From NCBI RefSeq assembly GCF_945859685.1, contig NC_079147.1, forward strand, positions 56,078,946 to 56,142,945: a stretch of 64,000 nt of DNA, read 5' to 3'. This stretch comes from Eupeodes corollae. Lineage: Eukaryota; Arthropoda; Insecta; Diptera; Syrphidae. The notes below the pieces were generated by a model. The model did not search any database. It was not told where the DNA came from and saw only the letters and a list, made by a program, of their open reading frames with translations. Below, piece by piece: positions 1 to 10,529 of this stretch; positions within the stretch are counted from its first letter, which is position 1, and each line of letters opens with the position of its first letter. The translations under genes were made by a program, and so were the position numbers.

Positions 1-484
1 TGACAGGAACAAGCACAGGATTTTCGTTGAACTCGTGCGTACATATTAGCTCATGACATTAAACGTATGCAAACTGTTTTGTTTAAAAACATTAATTAAA
101 ATATGTTTGTCAATGTACAGCTATGGTCATAATAATAATAACAGTTCTTTATTTTTAGATTCCCTTAGTGTATAGGGATTTACCTCCTTTCTGGTAGAAA
201 TAGAAGGAACACTTGCAGAAAATCTCTTACAATTGTATTGTTTGGTTAGAAATAAATTTGTTGGTTGTATTTTAAAGCTGACATTGAGTGTAGAATTACG
301 TCTTAGTTTCCCATATATATGCTAAATAGGTGGACTTCATCTTGAAGCTATTTTATTTATGTGTAGCTGTGAAAAACCGTTCTACCCCAAAACAATTTTC
401 AAACATAGAAAAGACTGTATAATACTTCTCCTTGTTGACCGTGTGTCAAATTTTTGCTGTGGAAGAAATGATTTAGAAAAGTCG
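1..484. other. No gene recognised
   Basis: AT-rich sequence with short simple runs and no reading frame resembling a known protein. It abuts the 3' side of a minus-strand Jockey-like remnant, so part of it may be decayed 3' UTR of that or another element, but I see no diagnostic motif. Confidence 0.5.
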
Positions 485-916
485 TATATTGTTAAATATC
501 AAAACGATAGGGAAAAAGAGAGTGGGGTAAAGCATTCCACATTCTCGATGTAAGGTTAAAAAAGAAAATCTCTATACTTGACAGTACGTCCGAAATTGAG
601 CTCATGGGTAAACTGATGAGCATTTTTGCACCGATATACCGAGTACTGAAAGTTGATTCGTTTCCTATAGTTGAAAGTGCCACTCATAAAAAGCGACATT
701 GGGGGTGGGTTACTCTTCAACGAAAGAAGACACCTATTGAAGCTTTAAATTCTTTATTCGTTATGCAAAATACTGTCGAGATCAGAATCTAATGAGCTTA
801 TCACACGTTGCCGTAGAAGTACCATCCTTAAGACAAGGATGTGAATCAAGAAACGAATATAAGCAGCCGAGGATACTTTTGTCAGCGAAACAGTTTAATG
901 ATTAAGAAGTACACAA
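485..916 (-). pseudogene. Jockey-like non-LTR retrotransposon remnant (C-terminal and RT part)
   Basis: On the minus strand, 492-683 reads as a decayed C-terminus whose key word is the SRMWNALP peptide, matching SRTTRIWNALP in the better copy at 22.7-23.1 kb. Plus-strand positions about 790-905 align with the part of that copy at 23.48-23.60 kb that encodes the stretch before the FADD catalytic box. An internal piece between the two parts is deleted. The fragment is split from its upstream half (1450-1800) by a SINE and a MITE. No intact frame remains, so this is a dead copy; family assignment rests on similarity to the other copies in this window. Confidence 0.75.
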
Positions 917-920
917 AGTA

Positions 921-1142
921 GTACCCGTGGAATGATGGTTAGTGCATTGGGCTGTCATGCTAGAGGTGTTCAATTCCTGTAGTTGTTGTCATGAAAAGTG
1001 CTTTCTCAAATTAGCCGTTCGGATTCGGTTTTAAACCGTAGGTCACCTCTATCCCCGAAAAAGTATTCGCACGACGGAATGGTTGAGAGTTGTAAGTCAT
1101 TGGGCCCTAGTTCTCAACGGACTAATTTATTTGTATTTATTT
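921..1142 (+). repeat. tRNA-derived SINE, near full length
   Basis: The 5' head CCCGTGGAATGATGGTTAGT is a degenerate tRNA-like segment with a box A-like region, followed by GTGTTCAATTCC as a decayed box B. The body includes AGAAAGCAC-type sequence shared with copies at 13.6 kb and 34.5 kb (both opposite strand), and the 3' end reads CTCAACGGACTAATTTATTT with an ATTT-type tail. It is inserted in a Jockey-like remnant. SINEs of this kind are transcribed by RNA polymerase III and mobilised by partner LINE machinery; the partner here is not identified. Confidence 0.8.
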
Positions 1143-1174
1143 AGTGGAAGGCAAACGTTCCTTTATGAATATAA

Positions 1175-1449
1175 GATCTCTTTCACACGAGACGGTTAAA
1201 ATCCGTACGATATTTTTCCGTACGGAGTTTAATGACCACAAAAACGGACGGCAACAGATAAAAAATCGTTACGCCACTGATAAGACGGCGACGGCGCGGT
1301 CGCCGCATATTTAAGTCGTTGAGACGGCTGTTTTAAATCGTCCGTACGGAAAAACCCGTCTCCGTCCAGTGTTTACTATTAATGGCTCACGGATAAAAAC
1401 CGTACGGATTTGAACCGTACGGACAAACCCGTCTCGTGTGAAAGAGGCC
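1175..1449. mobile_element. Foldback MITE, PIF/Harbinger-like candidate, rich in CCGTACGG palindromes
   Basis: The left end (CTCTTTCACACGAGACGG from about 1178) is repeated in inverted orientation at the right end (about 1429-1446), giving strong terminal inverted repeats. The flanking trinucleotides are TAA on the left and TTA on the right, compatible with a decayed TWA target duplication as used by PIF/Harbinger elements. The 275 bp interior is GC-richer than its surroundings and carries the palindrome CCGTACGG four times, plus one partial copy. It has no coding capacity. It is inserted in the same Jockey-like copy as the SINE at 921-1142. Superfamily assignment is an inference. Confidence 0.7.
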
Positions 1450-1800
1450 TTAGAAAGAGAGTCAGAGATAAAACGGAGCCCTGGGGGGCAGCAGAATTTA
1501 ATTTGTTAGTTTTCAAACATGGAACCATCCAACAAATGAACTTGTTTTGAACGGTTAGAAAGCACACGTTTGCGATAAGAGAGCTTGGTGCCAAATTAAA
1601 TTTTTGTCAAATATTAAGTGGTATAATCTACTTACTTCAAAAAGATATAAAGATTTGTTCCATTGTTCGGTTAGATAAACCATCAAATCACCGGTGGACC
1701 TATTGCTACTAAAGCCAAACTGCCGGTCATTAAGAAGCCTTCGTTCTTCGAGATATTTCCTGCAACTGCACGATTGCGAAAGAAGATTCGTCCACAAAAT
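1450..1800 (-). pseudogene. Jockey-like retrotransposon remnant (RT palm region)
   Basis: Minus-strand translation gives LLNDRQFGF, then RSTGDLMVYLTEQWNKSL, then PQGSVLS, the ordered RT landmarks found intact in the copy at 29.6-31.1 kb. The frame is broken several times. This is the upstream half of the copy whose downstream half lies at 485-916; the intervening 0.5 kb is a later SINE plus MITE insertion. Confidence 0.8.
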
Positions 1801-2384
1801 TGTTCAAACTCCCAAGAACAGAAGGACTCATGAAAATCTCTGTTAGCGTTGAAATAACAGCAAACTGTGCTGCAAGCAAATAGGCTTTATCAATTGAGCT
1901 TACATAAAGGGGTTGTTATTATGGACGAGCGTAGGAGCCCAGGATGATATGATGTTTCTCAATTTTTTACAAATGATCAGAAATGTTTGCTTCCTTTGGA
2001 ACAATGTGGTGTTTTTTAGCGTATTTTCTGGTCATGCAAGCATTTGATTCGTCGAATATGACAGCTAAAGGTCTTTCTAGCTTGTTCGAACTTATTCCGG
2101 TTTTCCTTAGTGAGATTGGCTTTATAACAAAGGAAACTCACATCTCTGATCCTTATTACATCTTTGCTGAAATCCAGGTCACGATCAAGGAAGCATAATG
2201 ATCAGTTAAAGTTCCCGAAATATTCGTTGAGACCGTCCGTAGTTAGCTTTTTCATAATACCAAACGGTTCTTATAGGAGTTTTTTCTAATCTGGGTGTTT
2301 TGATATTAGAGATTTGCATAAACGATGCAAAGGTCTGATGTACCTAAAGGTAGAAATACACAGATTCCATATTTATAAGGGACA
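1801..2384. other. No gene recognised
   Basis: An open frame of 71 codons at 1983-2198 (+) has no recognisable motif and no splice or start context that I would trust. Position next to retrotransposon remnants suggests decayed repeat sequence. Confidence 0.4.
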
Positions 2385-2580
2385 GGGGAAAGAAACAAGA
2401 AATGATAAAAGCAATAAAAATGAAAAAGATTCTCGGTGACAGAACAGAGCCTTGCGGCACACCAATATTTATATTGTGCTTTTCAGACTACGCAATGCTA
2501 TTTTTGTTTGTAAGTTCCTCAAGTGAATTTATAATCTTGGAAGTATACATCTAAGCTGAAGGATGTCTTAAACATAATTT
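2385..2580 (-). pseudogene. Non-LTR reverse transcriptase fragment
   Basis: Plus-strand GTGACAGAACAGAGCCTTGC around 2437-2456, read on the minus strand, gives the GVPQGSVLSP box of non-LTR reverse transcriptases, followed by a decayed IFIF-type hydrophobic stretch. The sequence is close to the Jockey-like family at 22.6-24.2 kb but too short and diverged to place firmly. Confidence 0.6.
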
Positions 2581-2996
2581 ATCAACAAATGAAATTATTC
2601 GACGTCAAACTCAAGTGTTCTATAATTCTGCCCATTTCTGTAGGTGGGAGACAATATTTATATGAAAAATGAGAGATTATTCAGAGTGACAGTAATATCG
2701 CAGGGACCATCCCCTAAATCAAGGACACACAAAAACCGAGCCGCTATAAAGTCATTTTCATTTAGAATCTCTATTTATTCATTTACATAATATATAATAT
2801 GTACATAGGTTAGTACAGATATATTATGACTTCACTAGGTAGGTAAATGGATTGAATCGATAGGTATCCTTACAGTACGGTATACGTTAAACGATATAAG
2901 CCCAGGAGATAACAAGTAATTATACGTGATATTATGTCTGATGGGTTTTCGTGTGATGCATATAACAGAGATATTAACATCACACGGGAAGGTGCC
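2581..2996. other. No gene recognised
   Basis: AT-rich, without an ORF worth reporting or recognisable repeat ends. Confidence 0.4.
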
Positions 2997-3248
2997 CAGG
3001 GTTGCCATATTTTGAAATAGCTCGATTTCCCAATTGGAAAATATGTATTTGTAGCCCAACATCGAAACCGAAAAAGCAGTTCAAATTATACCAACTTTTC
3101 AATTCAAAAAAATCATTACACTATAGCGTAGCTAAAACATAAGTTTGGTAAAATGTCTTTTGTCTATATTTTCAGAGCACATTTTTGTGTGGGCAATTTT
3201 GGACAAAAGGTAGCCCAATTTCCAATAAATAGCTCAATCTGGCAAGCT
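2997..3248. mobile_element. Possible hAT-like MITE
   Basis: The left end starts CAGGGTTGCCATATT and the right end, read on the minus strand, starts CAAGCTTGCCAGATT; both go on to AGCT-containing and CCAATTTCC/GGAAATTGGG-type subterminal words in opposite order. Starts of the form CAGNGNTGCCA are typical of hAT elements. An 8-bp target duplication is not convincing, so this stays a weak call. There is no coding capacity. Confidence 0.3.
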
Positions 3249-4375
3249 TGATAGGTACACGGGATGGGTTGGTTGGTTTGTTGTGTTTTAGCAAAATGTT
3301 TAATTCTGTCTGTCAAATGTTAGTTGTGTAGTTATGTCGTGTCTAAAGGTGGCAATAAGTCGGCATCACCATCATCCCAGGTGAGGTTATAGGTGTCTTT
3401 TTATTTTATTGTTACGCATGAACAAGCTTTGCCTGATTAATGTGCATAAAAATGTAAACGAATAAGTACCTATCTGAAGTTTGTGTGTTTTTTTTTTTGT
3501 ATTTTAATATAAATGTGTACGACAAGCAATTAAATGTCTGGTAAAGCTAGTGCGAGTTGTTGAGACTAATTATCACTGGGAAAAGTGCTATATGTGTTTT
3601 AATATAAATGACGTCAGTTATAAAGGTTTTTAAGCAATTATCGTAACTCATGTTATGTACACCTCTATGAAAAATGTGCCAGAGGTGAGTAGTTAGTGTA
3701 AAATAAAATAAAAGTTAATTAAGTTTTAATTGAAAGAAAAAATTAAAAAAAAAAAGTTATATTTATGGACAATATCATTCACACGAAATCATCTCATGGC
3801 AATGATAATCAATTTTTATACAAGTGCCATTGTGATATGGAAAGAGATTAAAACCTTAATGAAGGGGGAGTTTTTGGACTTGGGTTCAAAAACTAAGAGG
3901 TAAGTGTTTATGAGATATAATCGAATAAATGAAAATTCTCACTTGGGATAGACAAACAAAAAAAAACAGATAAGTTTAATATAAAGTTTTCCTAAAATTT
4001 GTCAGATTTGTCAATTAAGTAGCATGATAGTTTTTGGAATTAATCGATTTTATTAAAGCTTTCTTGCAATTTTGGCCAAAAATCTTTCTAATTTTAAGTA
4101 ACAAAAACGTCATGTAGAAAGTTAAGGAAAGAATTTTATTTTAAGGCATAGATTTAGGACGTTTTCTTTACGAGTTTTTCACAACAAATTTGTGACAAGT
4201 TTTACGCATTTAAGTATATTTTATCTTTTATTTAACCGATTTTAAAGATATTTAATAGTTGTTCAATTAATTTTAACCGATTTTGACTTCTATTTTGAAG
4301 GTAAAGTTTGTAATGCTAATATTTTAAATGATTCCTGTTATAGGTTTTTTTTCAAACAGTATTACGACAGTAGTT
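3249..4375. other. No gene recognised
   Basis: Very AT-rich intergenic sequence with poly-T and poly-A runs and no ORF above about 60 codons. I see no splice-bounded exon or repeat ends. Confidence 0.5.
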
Positions 4376-6410
4376 TAAAAACTTCTACCACATCTACGGC
4401 TATGATAATACAAACAGAACTTAATGAACTTTAACTTGTCACTATGTTCCCTCGATAGTGACGTTGAAGCCAGAGCTGATATGATCACAAGTTTGATTCT
4501 CCTGGGAATGAGAACTTTTATTCCGAATAAGGTTAAAAGCAGACCTAAGGAAAAAACATGGTTCGATGCGAGCTTTAAAGAGGTTATTAGTGTCAAGAAG
4601 GTAAGTTTCTGTTGTTTAAAAGCCATTCCAACTGAGGAAAACCGAAATGAGTTCAAGCAAGCCAGGAAGGCCTGCATCGCCCATATTCGACGGACCAAAA
4701 TATTGCAATGTCCCAAAAACAGTACAAATTTTTTGTCATTTGTAAAATATATGTATATCTTCCTCGGTTCCTAAGCTCGTAGTCAATGACACTCCATTTG
4801 TTACATCTTTAGAGAAAGCTAATCTCTTTGCTAGGCAGTTCGCCGCCAATTCAACGCTGCCAGTGAATGACTCCGCCTGTACTAGAGCGAGTTAGTGATT
4901 CTATGGGACCAATCTTTTTTCGCACTCGTATTGTGGCAAGAATTCTTAAAGATCTCAGTATTTATAAATCCAACCAATGCGTAAGCTTTTTCATCTGTCG
5001 TACTTCTCAGGTCTTGTTCCGAGCGGAAGGAAAACCGCATTTGTCCAACCTATTAAAAAAAGGCGAATCTTCTTCACCGTCTAATTACCGACCGATTGCA
5101 CTTACGTCCCTTCTTTCAAAGGGCATGGAAACGCTGAATAATTATCAGCTCAAGAAATATCTCGAAGATATGACCGACAATACGGCTTTCGTAACAATCA
5201 GCTCTACTGGTGATCTTATGGTTTATCTTACAAAACAGTGGAACAAAACTTTACATCGTTTTAGAGAAAGTAAGATTATTGCACTTGATATTTCAAAAAC
5301 ATTTGATAGGGTTTGGCATCAGGCTCTCCAATCGAAAATACGTGCTTTCAGTCTTCACGAATTCCTGCTTCTTTGGATTAGTAATTACCTTTTGAATCGT
5401 TCAATACAAGTTGTTTTGAATAGAATAGAAGTCTGAAAACCTCAAAATAAATGCTGGTGTGCCACAGGGCTACGATTTATCTCCAACACTCTTTCTCATT
5501 TTTATTAATGATCTTCTGTTTGCAACTTCTAATCCAATACATTTTTTCACTGACGATAGTACTATTAGCTTTTTATATTCATTTTCAGACTCACATCCCT
5601 CTTCTCAGGATGTGGAACTGCAATGGCAAAATATGATAAGTTCATTAAATTCTGACCTTAACAGCATTGTACAATGGGGAATAACAAACCGCGTGGAATT
5701 TAATGCTTTGAAAATCCAATGCTGTCTTGTATCTTTAAAGCGGGATACATCCCTCTTCCCATTATCCCTGGATGGCACTTGCATCAATGAGAGTGGACAT
5801 CTCGATATTCTCGGTATGTGTACCACCAACCACTTCTTGTGGAACGATCACATACTCAATGTCGCCAAAAATGCCGCAAGATGTTTGGGGTTTTCTAAGA
5901 CGATGCAAGAAATTTGTCGCCGCCTCTGATCTGGCTGTTATTTAAAAGACTTATATACGTCCAAAGTTTGAGTATAACTCCAATATCTGGACTGGTGCTT
6001 CTGCAACTTACTAAAGCCTCTTGGACATTATTGAACGTAGAGCATTTAGATTGATTGGTGATAATACTATCATAGGATCATTTAAGTCGCGTGAACATCG
6101 TCGAAATGTTTCTTTGTTTCACCCTCTTTTAAATTATTTTAATGGTTTATGTTGTAGAGAAAAAGCCAGCAGCATTCCTCCCCTTTAACAGTTCAACCGT
6201 AATACTTGCTCTTCAAGGAATGCTCATCAGTATACCCTCGAGCCCCACTTCGGTCGTACCGTCAAGTACAGAGATTCGTTCTTTAGCCGTACTACGCGAA
6301 TGTGGAATTCCTTACCACACTCTGTCTTTCCCAGATATTGCAATATTCAGGAAATAAAAACCATGTGCACCGACACCTTCTTTCAGCGACTTATAACAAG
6401 AGGGAGAACC
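4376..6410 (+). pseudogene. Jockey-like retrotransposon copy, plus strand, several frame breaks
   Basis: Order of landmarks on the plus strand: the endonuclease-RT linker (4424-4774, with ARKACIAHIRRTK), an RT N-terminal block (4867-5436, with SNYRPIALTSLLSKGMETL and DISKTFDRVWHQAL), then 5459-5929 with PQGYDLSPTLFLIFINDLL and the catalytic box FTDDS, and the C-terminal part with a decayed VEFNALKIQCCL region, continuing as fragments to about 6350. The box is F-T-D-D, so both catalytic aspartates remain, but the frame is broken near 4770, 5440 and 5930 and sequence is deleted near 4980. This is the only plus-strand copy of this family here. It is dead and retains more of the 5' side than the others. 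Confidence 0.85.
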
Positions 6411-6439
6411 CGTAAAAATACTTTAGATGGGACAGTCAG

Positions 6440-6490
6440 CGTTTGACCAAAAGACCTCTGGGTTGACAACCATCGCGCCACGGGTACTAC
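6440..6490 (-). repeat. SINE tRNA-head remnant
   Basis: The words AAAGACCTCTGGGTTGAC and CATCGCGCCACGGGTACTAC parallel the tRNA-like head of the minus-strand SINE at 13.82-13.87 kb. Only the head survives, directly behind the 3' end of the Jockey-like copy. Confidence 0.4.
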
Positions 6491-6724
6491 TATAACTTAA
6501 TAAGCTTTGTTAAAATTATCTGTTTAACACACGATTTATTAGTATTGTTTAATATAGGTTCATTAATTTTGTTGGTTTGATGTTGGTAGAGCTGGCAATT
6601 GACATCCGTCAAACTCAGCTGTCATTTGAAGTGTCATAGTATTAGTAGAATGGTTGCCATTTATGACAGCGGATTAACATAAAAAAACAAGTTAAAATTA
6701 TTAAAACTTAGTGCATACGCAATC

Positions 6725-7865
6725 GTAGATCACCACGTAGATCACAAGGTGCTTTCATCCGCTTCTGTCATAGTCCATGTCTCTGCACCGTATAGCAGGC
6801 CAGGGATGATGAGGGTCTTATATAGCGTCATTTTGATCGCTCGAGAAAGGGCTTTACTACTCAATTCCCATCTTATACCAAAGAAACAGCAGTTACCAAA
6901 ATTTATTCTTAATTTGATTTCAGCGCTGGTGTTGTTTTCAGTGCTTATATGAGAGCTTAGATAGCCCAAGTCCTTAACTATCTCAAAATTACGTCTGTCA
7001 CAAAAGCCCTATTGACATCACGCTGCTTACTTCACTATGTAAATGTCATCAGCATAACCAGTAATAGGACAACATTTTTAAAGATAGTGGTCTAGCGTTG
7101 ACATGGGAGGTCTGCACTATTCTTTCAAGGACAATGTCAGAGAAATCGAACGACAGCGCATAACCTTGTCTAAAGCCTTTTTTGACATCCAATCGTTGGG
7201 TTTAGTTGTTTCCAAATTGTATGAAGCAGCGCGAGTGCTCCATGGTCATCCTGAATAAACGGACGAGTTTGGCAGGGATGTCAAAACTAGACATTGCTCT
7301 ATACAGCTCGTCCCTGTAGATACTGTCATATGCGGCCTTGAAATCGGTGAAGTGTTGGTTGTCGATTTGATTTTCTTGGCCTGAATATTTTTGTCGACTT
7401 TCCTGCTCTAAAACGACAGTGATAAGGACCTATAAGGTTTTCTACGATAGTCTTCAGATTTTCACATATTACGGGCGAGAACATTATGTAAGCGATGTTA
7501 AGTAGACTGATTCGTCTATACTTTCTGCAGTTAAGAGCAGAATCAGTATCAGGCAAACAATACTGATGTTCTATAAATGCTGATCATATTTTACAAATAA
7601 ATTGATGCTTAAAAGAATTTGTCATACAAGCCATATCTGCTCCAGCGGCTTTGTTAGACTTTAGCTTAAGTATGGCAATCTGTACTTCGTCTAAGTCGAG
7701 AAGACGGCGGCTTTGGGAACCTATATTGAATGGATCATCCTGCCTGACAGTGGTCCTTCCATATCCTCAATATTGACTGCGGTTCCACAATGATGTTTCC
7801 ACTTTCGTCTTTGCGGTCTTCAAGGTTTATGTAACGGGTTATCCATTTTGCGGGCATAAAGTCTA
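6725..7865 (-). pseudogene. RTE-like non-LTR retrotransposon remnant
   Basis: Minus-strand translation gives, in order, YINLEDRKDESGN (about 7.8 kb), RKYRRISLLNIAY (7.5 kb, RT block NYRGISLLN-like), and the C-terminal ALSRAIKMTLYKTLIIPGL followed by YGAETWTMTEADES (6.75-6.95 kb). The last block is characteristic of a large family of insect endonuclease-reverse transcriptases, often called RTE-like; the clade name is my judgement. The frame is repeatedly broken and the catalytic YADD region is not readable. The same family recurs at 18.2, 27.1, 28.4, 29.0 and in each unit of the 44-58 kb array. Confidence 0.75.
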
Positions 7866-7919
7866 GGAGTAGAATTCAACATCTGTCAAACTAAGTTGTT
7901 AAACTATTTTTTTTTTTTG

Positions 7920-8420
7920 GCGTTTGAAAGTTTGACATTTACGAAAAGGGGTCACTTAACTATCGCACAACGCTCACAATTGTTAAAGCCTACTACAAAA
8001 ATGGTGATTCTGCCACAGCCACATATCGTGCTTTAAGAGGATGTTATGGTTAACATAATCGTCCAACTACACAAGCAATTTGCAAAATTGTTAAGAAATT
8101 TGAAGAGACTGGATTGGTTTTAGATATTGTAAGGCCTATGCATATGCATCATCGTTTCGCTCGTACCACTGAAAATATCGCTGCTGCTAAGTGAAGTGTT
8201 GTCTAAGACTCGAATGTGTCGATTCCTCGTCGTCCTCAGGAATTAAGACTATCTTCAGAAAATTATGACGTATTTTGCATTTGGATCTGCATCTACTTCC
8301 ATAAATGTTCAGCTCACATCACAACAACTGCAGCCAGTTAACCATTCACAACGTCCGAAAGTAAATTTACGATTTTTTTTTAAAAGAATGTTTGCTGCAA
8401 TTAAGGGAAATTGACAACTC
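7920..8420 (+). pseudogene. Mariner-family transposase remnant (N-terminal half)
   Basis: Plus-strand reading from about 7960 gives VKAYYKNGDSATATYRALRG, then RPTTQAICKIVKKFEETGLV, ARTTENIAAAK and, in another frame, QLQPVNHSQRPK. These follow the order of the helix-turn-helix and linker of mariner-type transposases that begin with an EQRxxIVKxYYxNG region. Stop codons at TATGGTTAA and CTAAGTGAAG and a frame shift before the last block break it. The catalytic domain is absent here; a fragment of a related catalytic domain lies at 14.3 kb. Confidence 0.75.
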
Positions 8421-8424
8421 TCTG

Positions 8425-10115
8425 CTTTACTGCATCTACTTCAAAAGGACCTCACAATAAAAATTTTATTGCCACTAAATGTGTTTGGCAGCTCCAATCT
8501 CCTCAAGTGTAAGTTGCCTTTTGGCAAAAAATAAAAAAAGAATGTTGCTTTAAAACCATAGATAAAAGCTCTGTTCTTTTGTGATTTGTTGTCAAATCAA
8601 GTCCGAGATAAATTTGTTATATGCGGCTTTATTAACCATAACTTTTGTATACCTACAATTTCCCTTCTTCTACAAAAGTCCTTACTGCGTAGGAAAAAGC
8701 TTTTCCTTTTTTTTATCTCACGAGTTTCTTCCTTTTTAACTTCTTCTTATCTTGGTGGCTTTATTTTTAGTCTTGTTAGAGTCATTACGCTAAAATTGTT
8801 GTGTCATTTTATTACTTCTTTATTTTTTGTTGGTGTACGCCTTAAGACTAAGAAAGTGGTGTGATGGACGAACCTAGCCCAGGCGCGTATAGCCTGTGGC
8901 CTGTTGTATAACCATTTAAGTGGACGTTCACGTTATTCCAGCTTCCATCATCATTATCATCAACATCATCATCATTATCCAGAGATTGATGCTATCGAAT
9001 CTTATGAATTTACATTATTTCCTGGTTTTTCTTTTTCTCAACTGATGGTTCTGGGACTTTAAGTAGTTTTTATTTTTTTAGAGATGTTTCTTTTTCTATT
9101 TCATCCTTTATTAAATTTATGTAGCTATTGTGCGTTCTCGAGTGGAAGTGAAAGGCGTCGTTTTGTAGGTACATATACATATACCCCTATAGTATTTCTG
9201 ATGCCTCCTGCAGTCAAGGTGAAGAGTGTTATCTTTTTTGTATCCTAAGGATAATGCTTATGAACTTCTTAGGATTCTTTTTTCTGCTTCTCTTTTTTGT
9301 ATTCTTTCTTCAACATTTTAATGAACATCTTTCAGAGTTGGTTTGGTTTTCTTTTGATACTTGACCTCTTTATATTTTTCCAGAGTTATCCACTTGAGAA
9401 TGAAGAAGAAGAAAATCTAAAGAAAATATGATTGAAACGTCACTAAAAATAGAATTCTATGACATTTCTGGTCTTTTGGTCCGATATTTTCTAAAAGAAT
9501 GCACAGCAAAGTGTATTTTATTTCTTTTCAACGAATATTAAAAAAAAAAAAAAAACAATCATAAACAAACAGATTCTTGGTGTTTTGCAAAATAAATAAT
9601 TATAAGAAAGTGACAAGAGTGGTATTGAGACTCAATTTTTGAAATCCATGTAATGATTTAAGGAATTATATTTCCTTTGATATCCAAACACACAATGAAC
9701 TCCAATTAATCATCTATTTGAGCAATATGTATACTTGATATTTATCGAACTGAATTTGTAGACAGTATCAAACCGTAAGTCACCATAATTACAAAAGTTT
9801 AGAAGCTCAAAGTTTACTATTTATACAAAAAGTGTTCTACTTTAAAGGCTACCTTCATGTGTTCAAAGGATTTTTGATTTTATTTTTCTTCCGAATTTAA
9901 TATTTTTTTCAATTTAAAAAATTTAACTTAACTTAAGTGTAAAATTAAAGGAATTGAACAAAATACGAAATTTGTCATAATTTAGTGACACGCCTGTTTT
10001 TTCGTCTGGAATAATATCAAATAATTTTATTTAATCGAATTGTTTTCTAATATTTAAAGCATTTTTGATGATGTATTAGTTTCAATATATTTGTTTGGGG
10101 ACTAATTTTTTTCTA
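8425..10115. other. No gene recognised; AT-rich with a short TCA/TCATCA simple run
   Basis: Contains a 92-codon open frame (8586-8864, +) that is Phe/Leu/Ser-rich and starts on a non-ATG codon, with no family resemblance, and a CATCATCATTATCATCAAC simple repeat near 8948. It has no exon-like segment with splice sites and no repeat termini that I can recognise. Confidence 0.45.
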
Positions 10116-10119
10116 TACA

Positions 10120-10335
10120 AAAGATCTGGGGCGGGAGTTTTGCTTTCAATTTAAAGGTTTTATTTTGAACAGGCAACTTTTAGCGCAGCTGTCATTTGCA
10201 TAACTTTCATAATTTAACATGACATTTGCCAAATAAAACCACGCTACTGTTAAAAATGCAACGGTACACGATTCAGCAATGCATTGAAGTTTCTAAAACT
10301 TCTTTTAAAAACTGTAAAAATTATCTAGATAGATA
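10120..10335 (+). pseudogene. Mariner-like element 5' fragment
   Basis: ATGCAACGGTACACGATTCA at 10256 begins a peptide MQRYTIQQCIEVSKTSFKN, the start of a mariner-type transposase. It breaks off after about 24 codons at an AGAT simple repeat. The 130 bp before the ATG, with GCAGCTGTCATTTGCAT, look like the element's 5' UTR. No inverted terminus was confirmed. Confidence 0.6.
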
Positions 10336-10370
10336 GATATATTTATTTAGCAGAAAATATGTTGAAAGAG

Positions 10371-10518
10371 TAACTCTTGTCATGAAAAAGTGCTTTCTCG
10401 CCATTCGGATTCAGCATATAAACTGTAGGTCCTCTCTATTCCTGACAACATTACTCACACACAGGAATGGTTGAGAGTTGTAAGTCACTAGGCCCTAGTT
10501 CTCAACGGACTGTTTTTT
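10371..10518 (+). repeat. SINE, 5'-truncated
   Basis: Begins TAACTCTTGTCATGAAAAAG and ends CTAGTTCTCAACGGACTG, matching the body and 3' end of the SINE at 921-1142 in the same orientation, without the tRNA-like head. Confidence 0.75.
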
Positions 10519-10529
10519 GAAGCATTTGA

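Noticed and set aside
921..985. tRNA gene
   Set aside because: The tRNA-like head is degenerate and continues into a SINE body shared with other copies; no complete cloverleaf.
8586..8864. 92-codon hydrophobic frame suggestive of a membrane protein
   Set aside because: It starts on TTG, and its Phe/Leu/Ser richness follows from T-rich sequence; no recognisable family.
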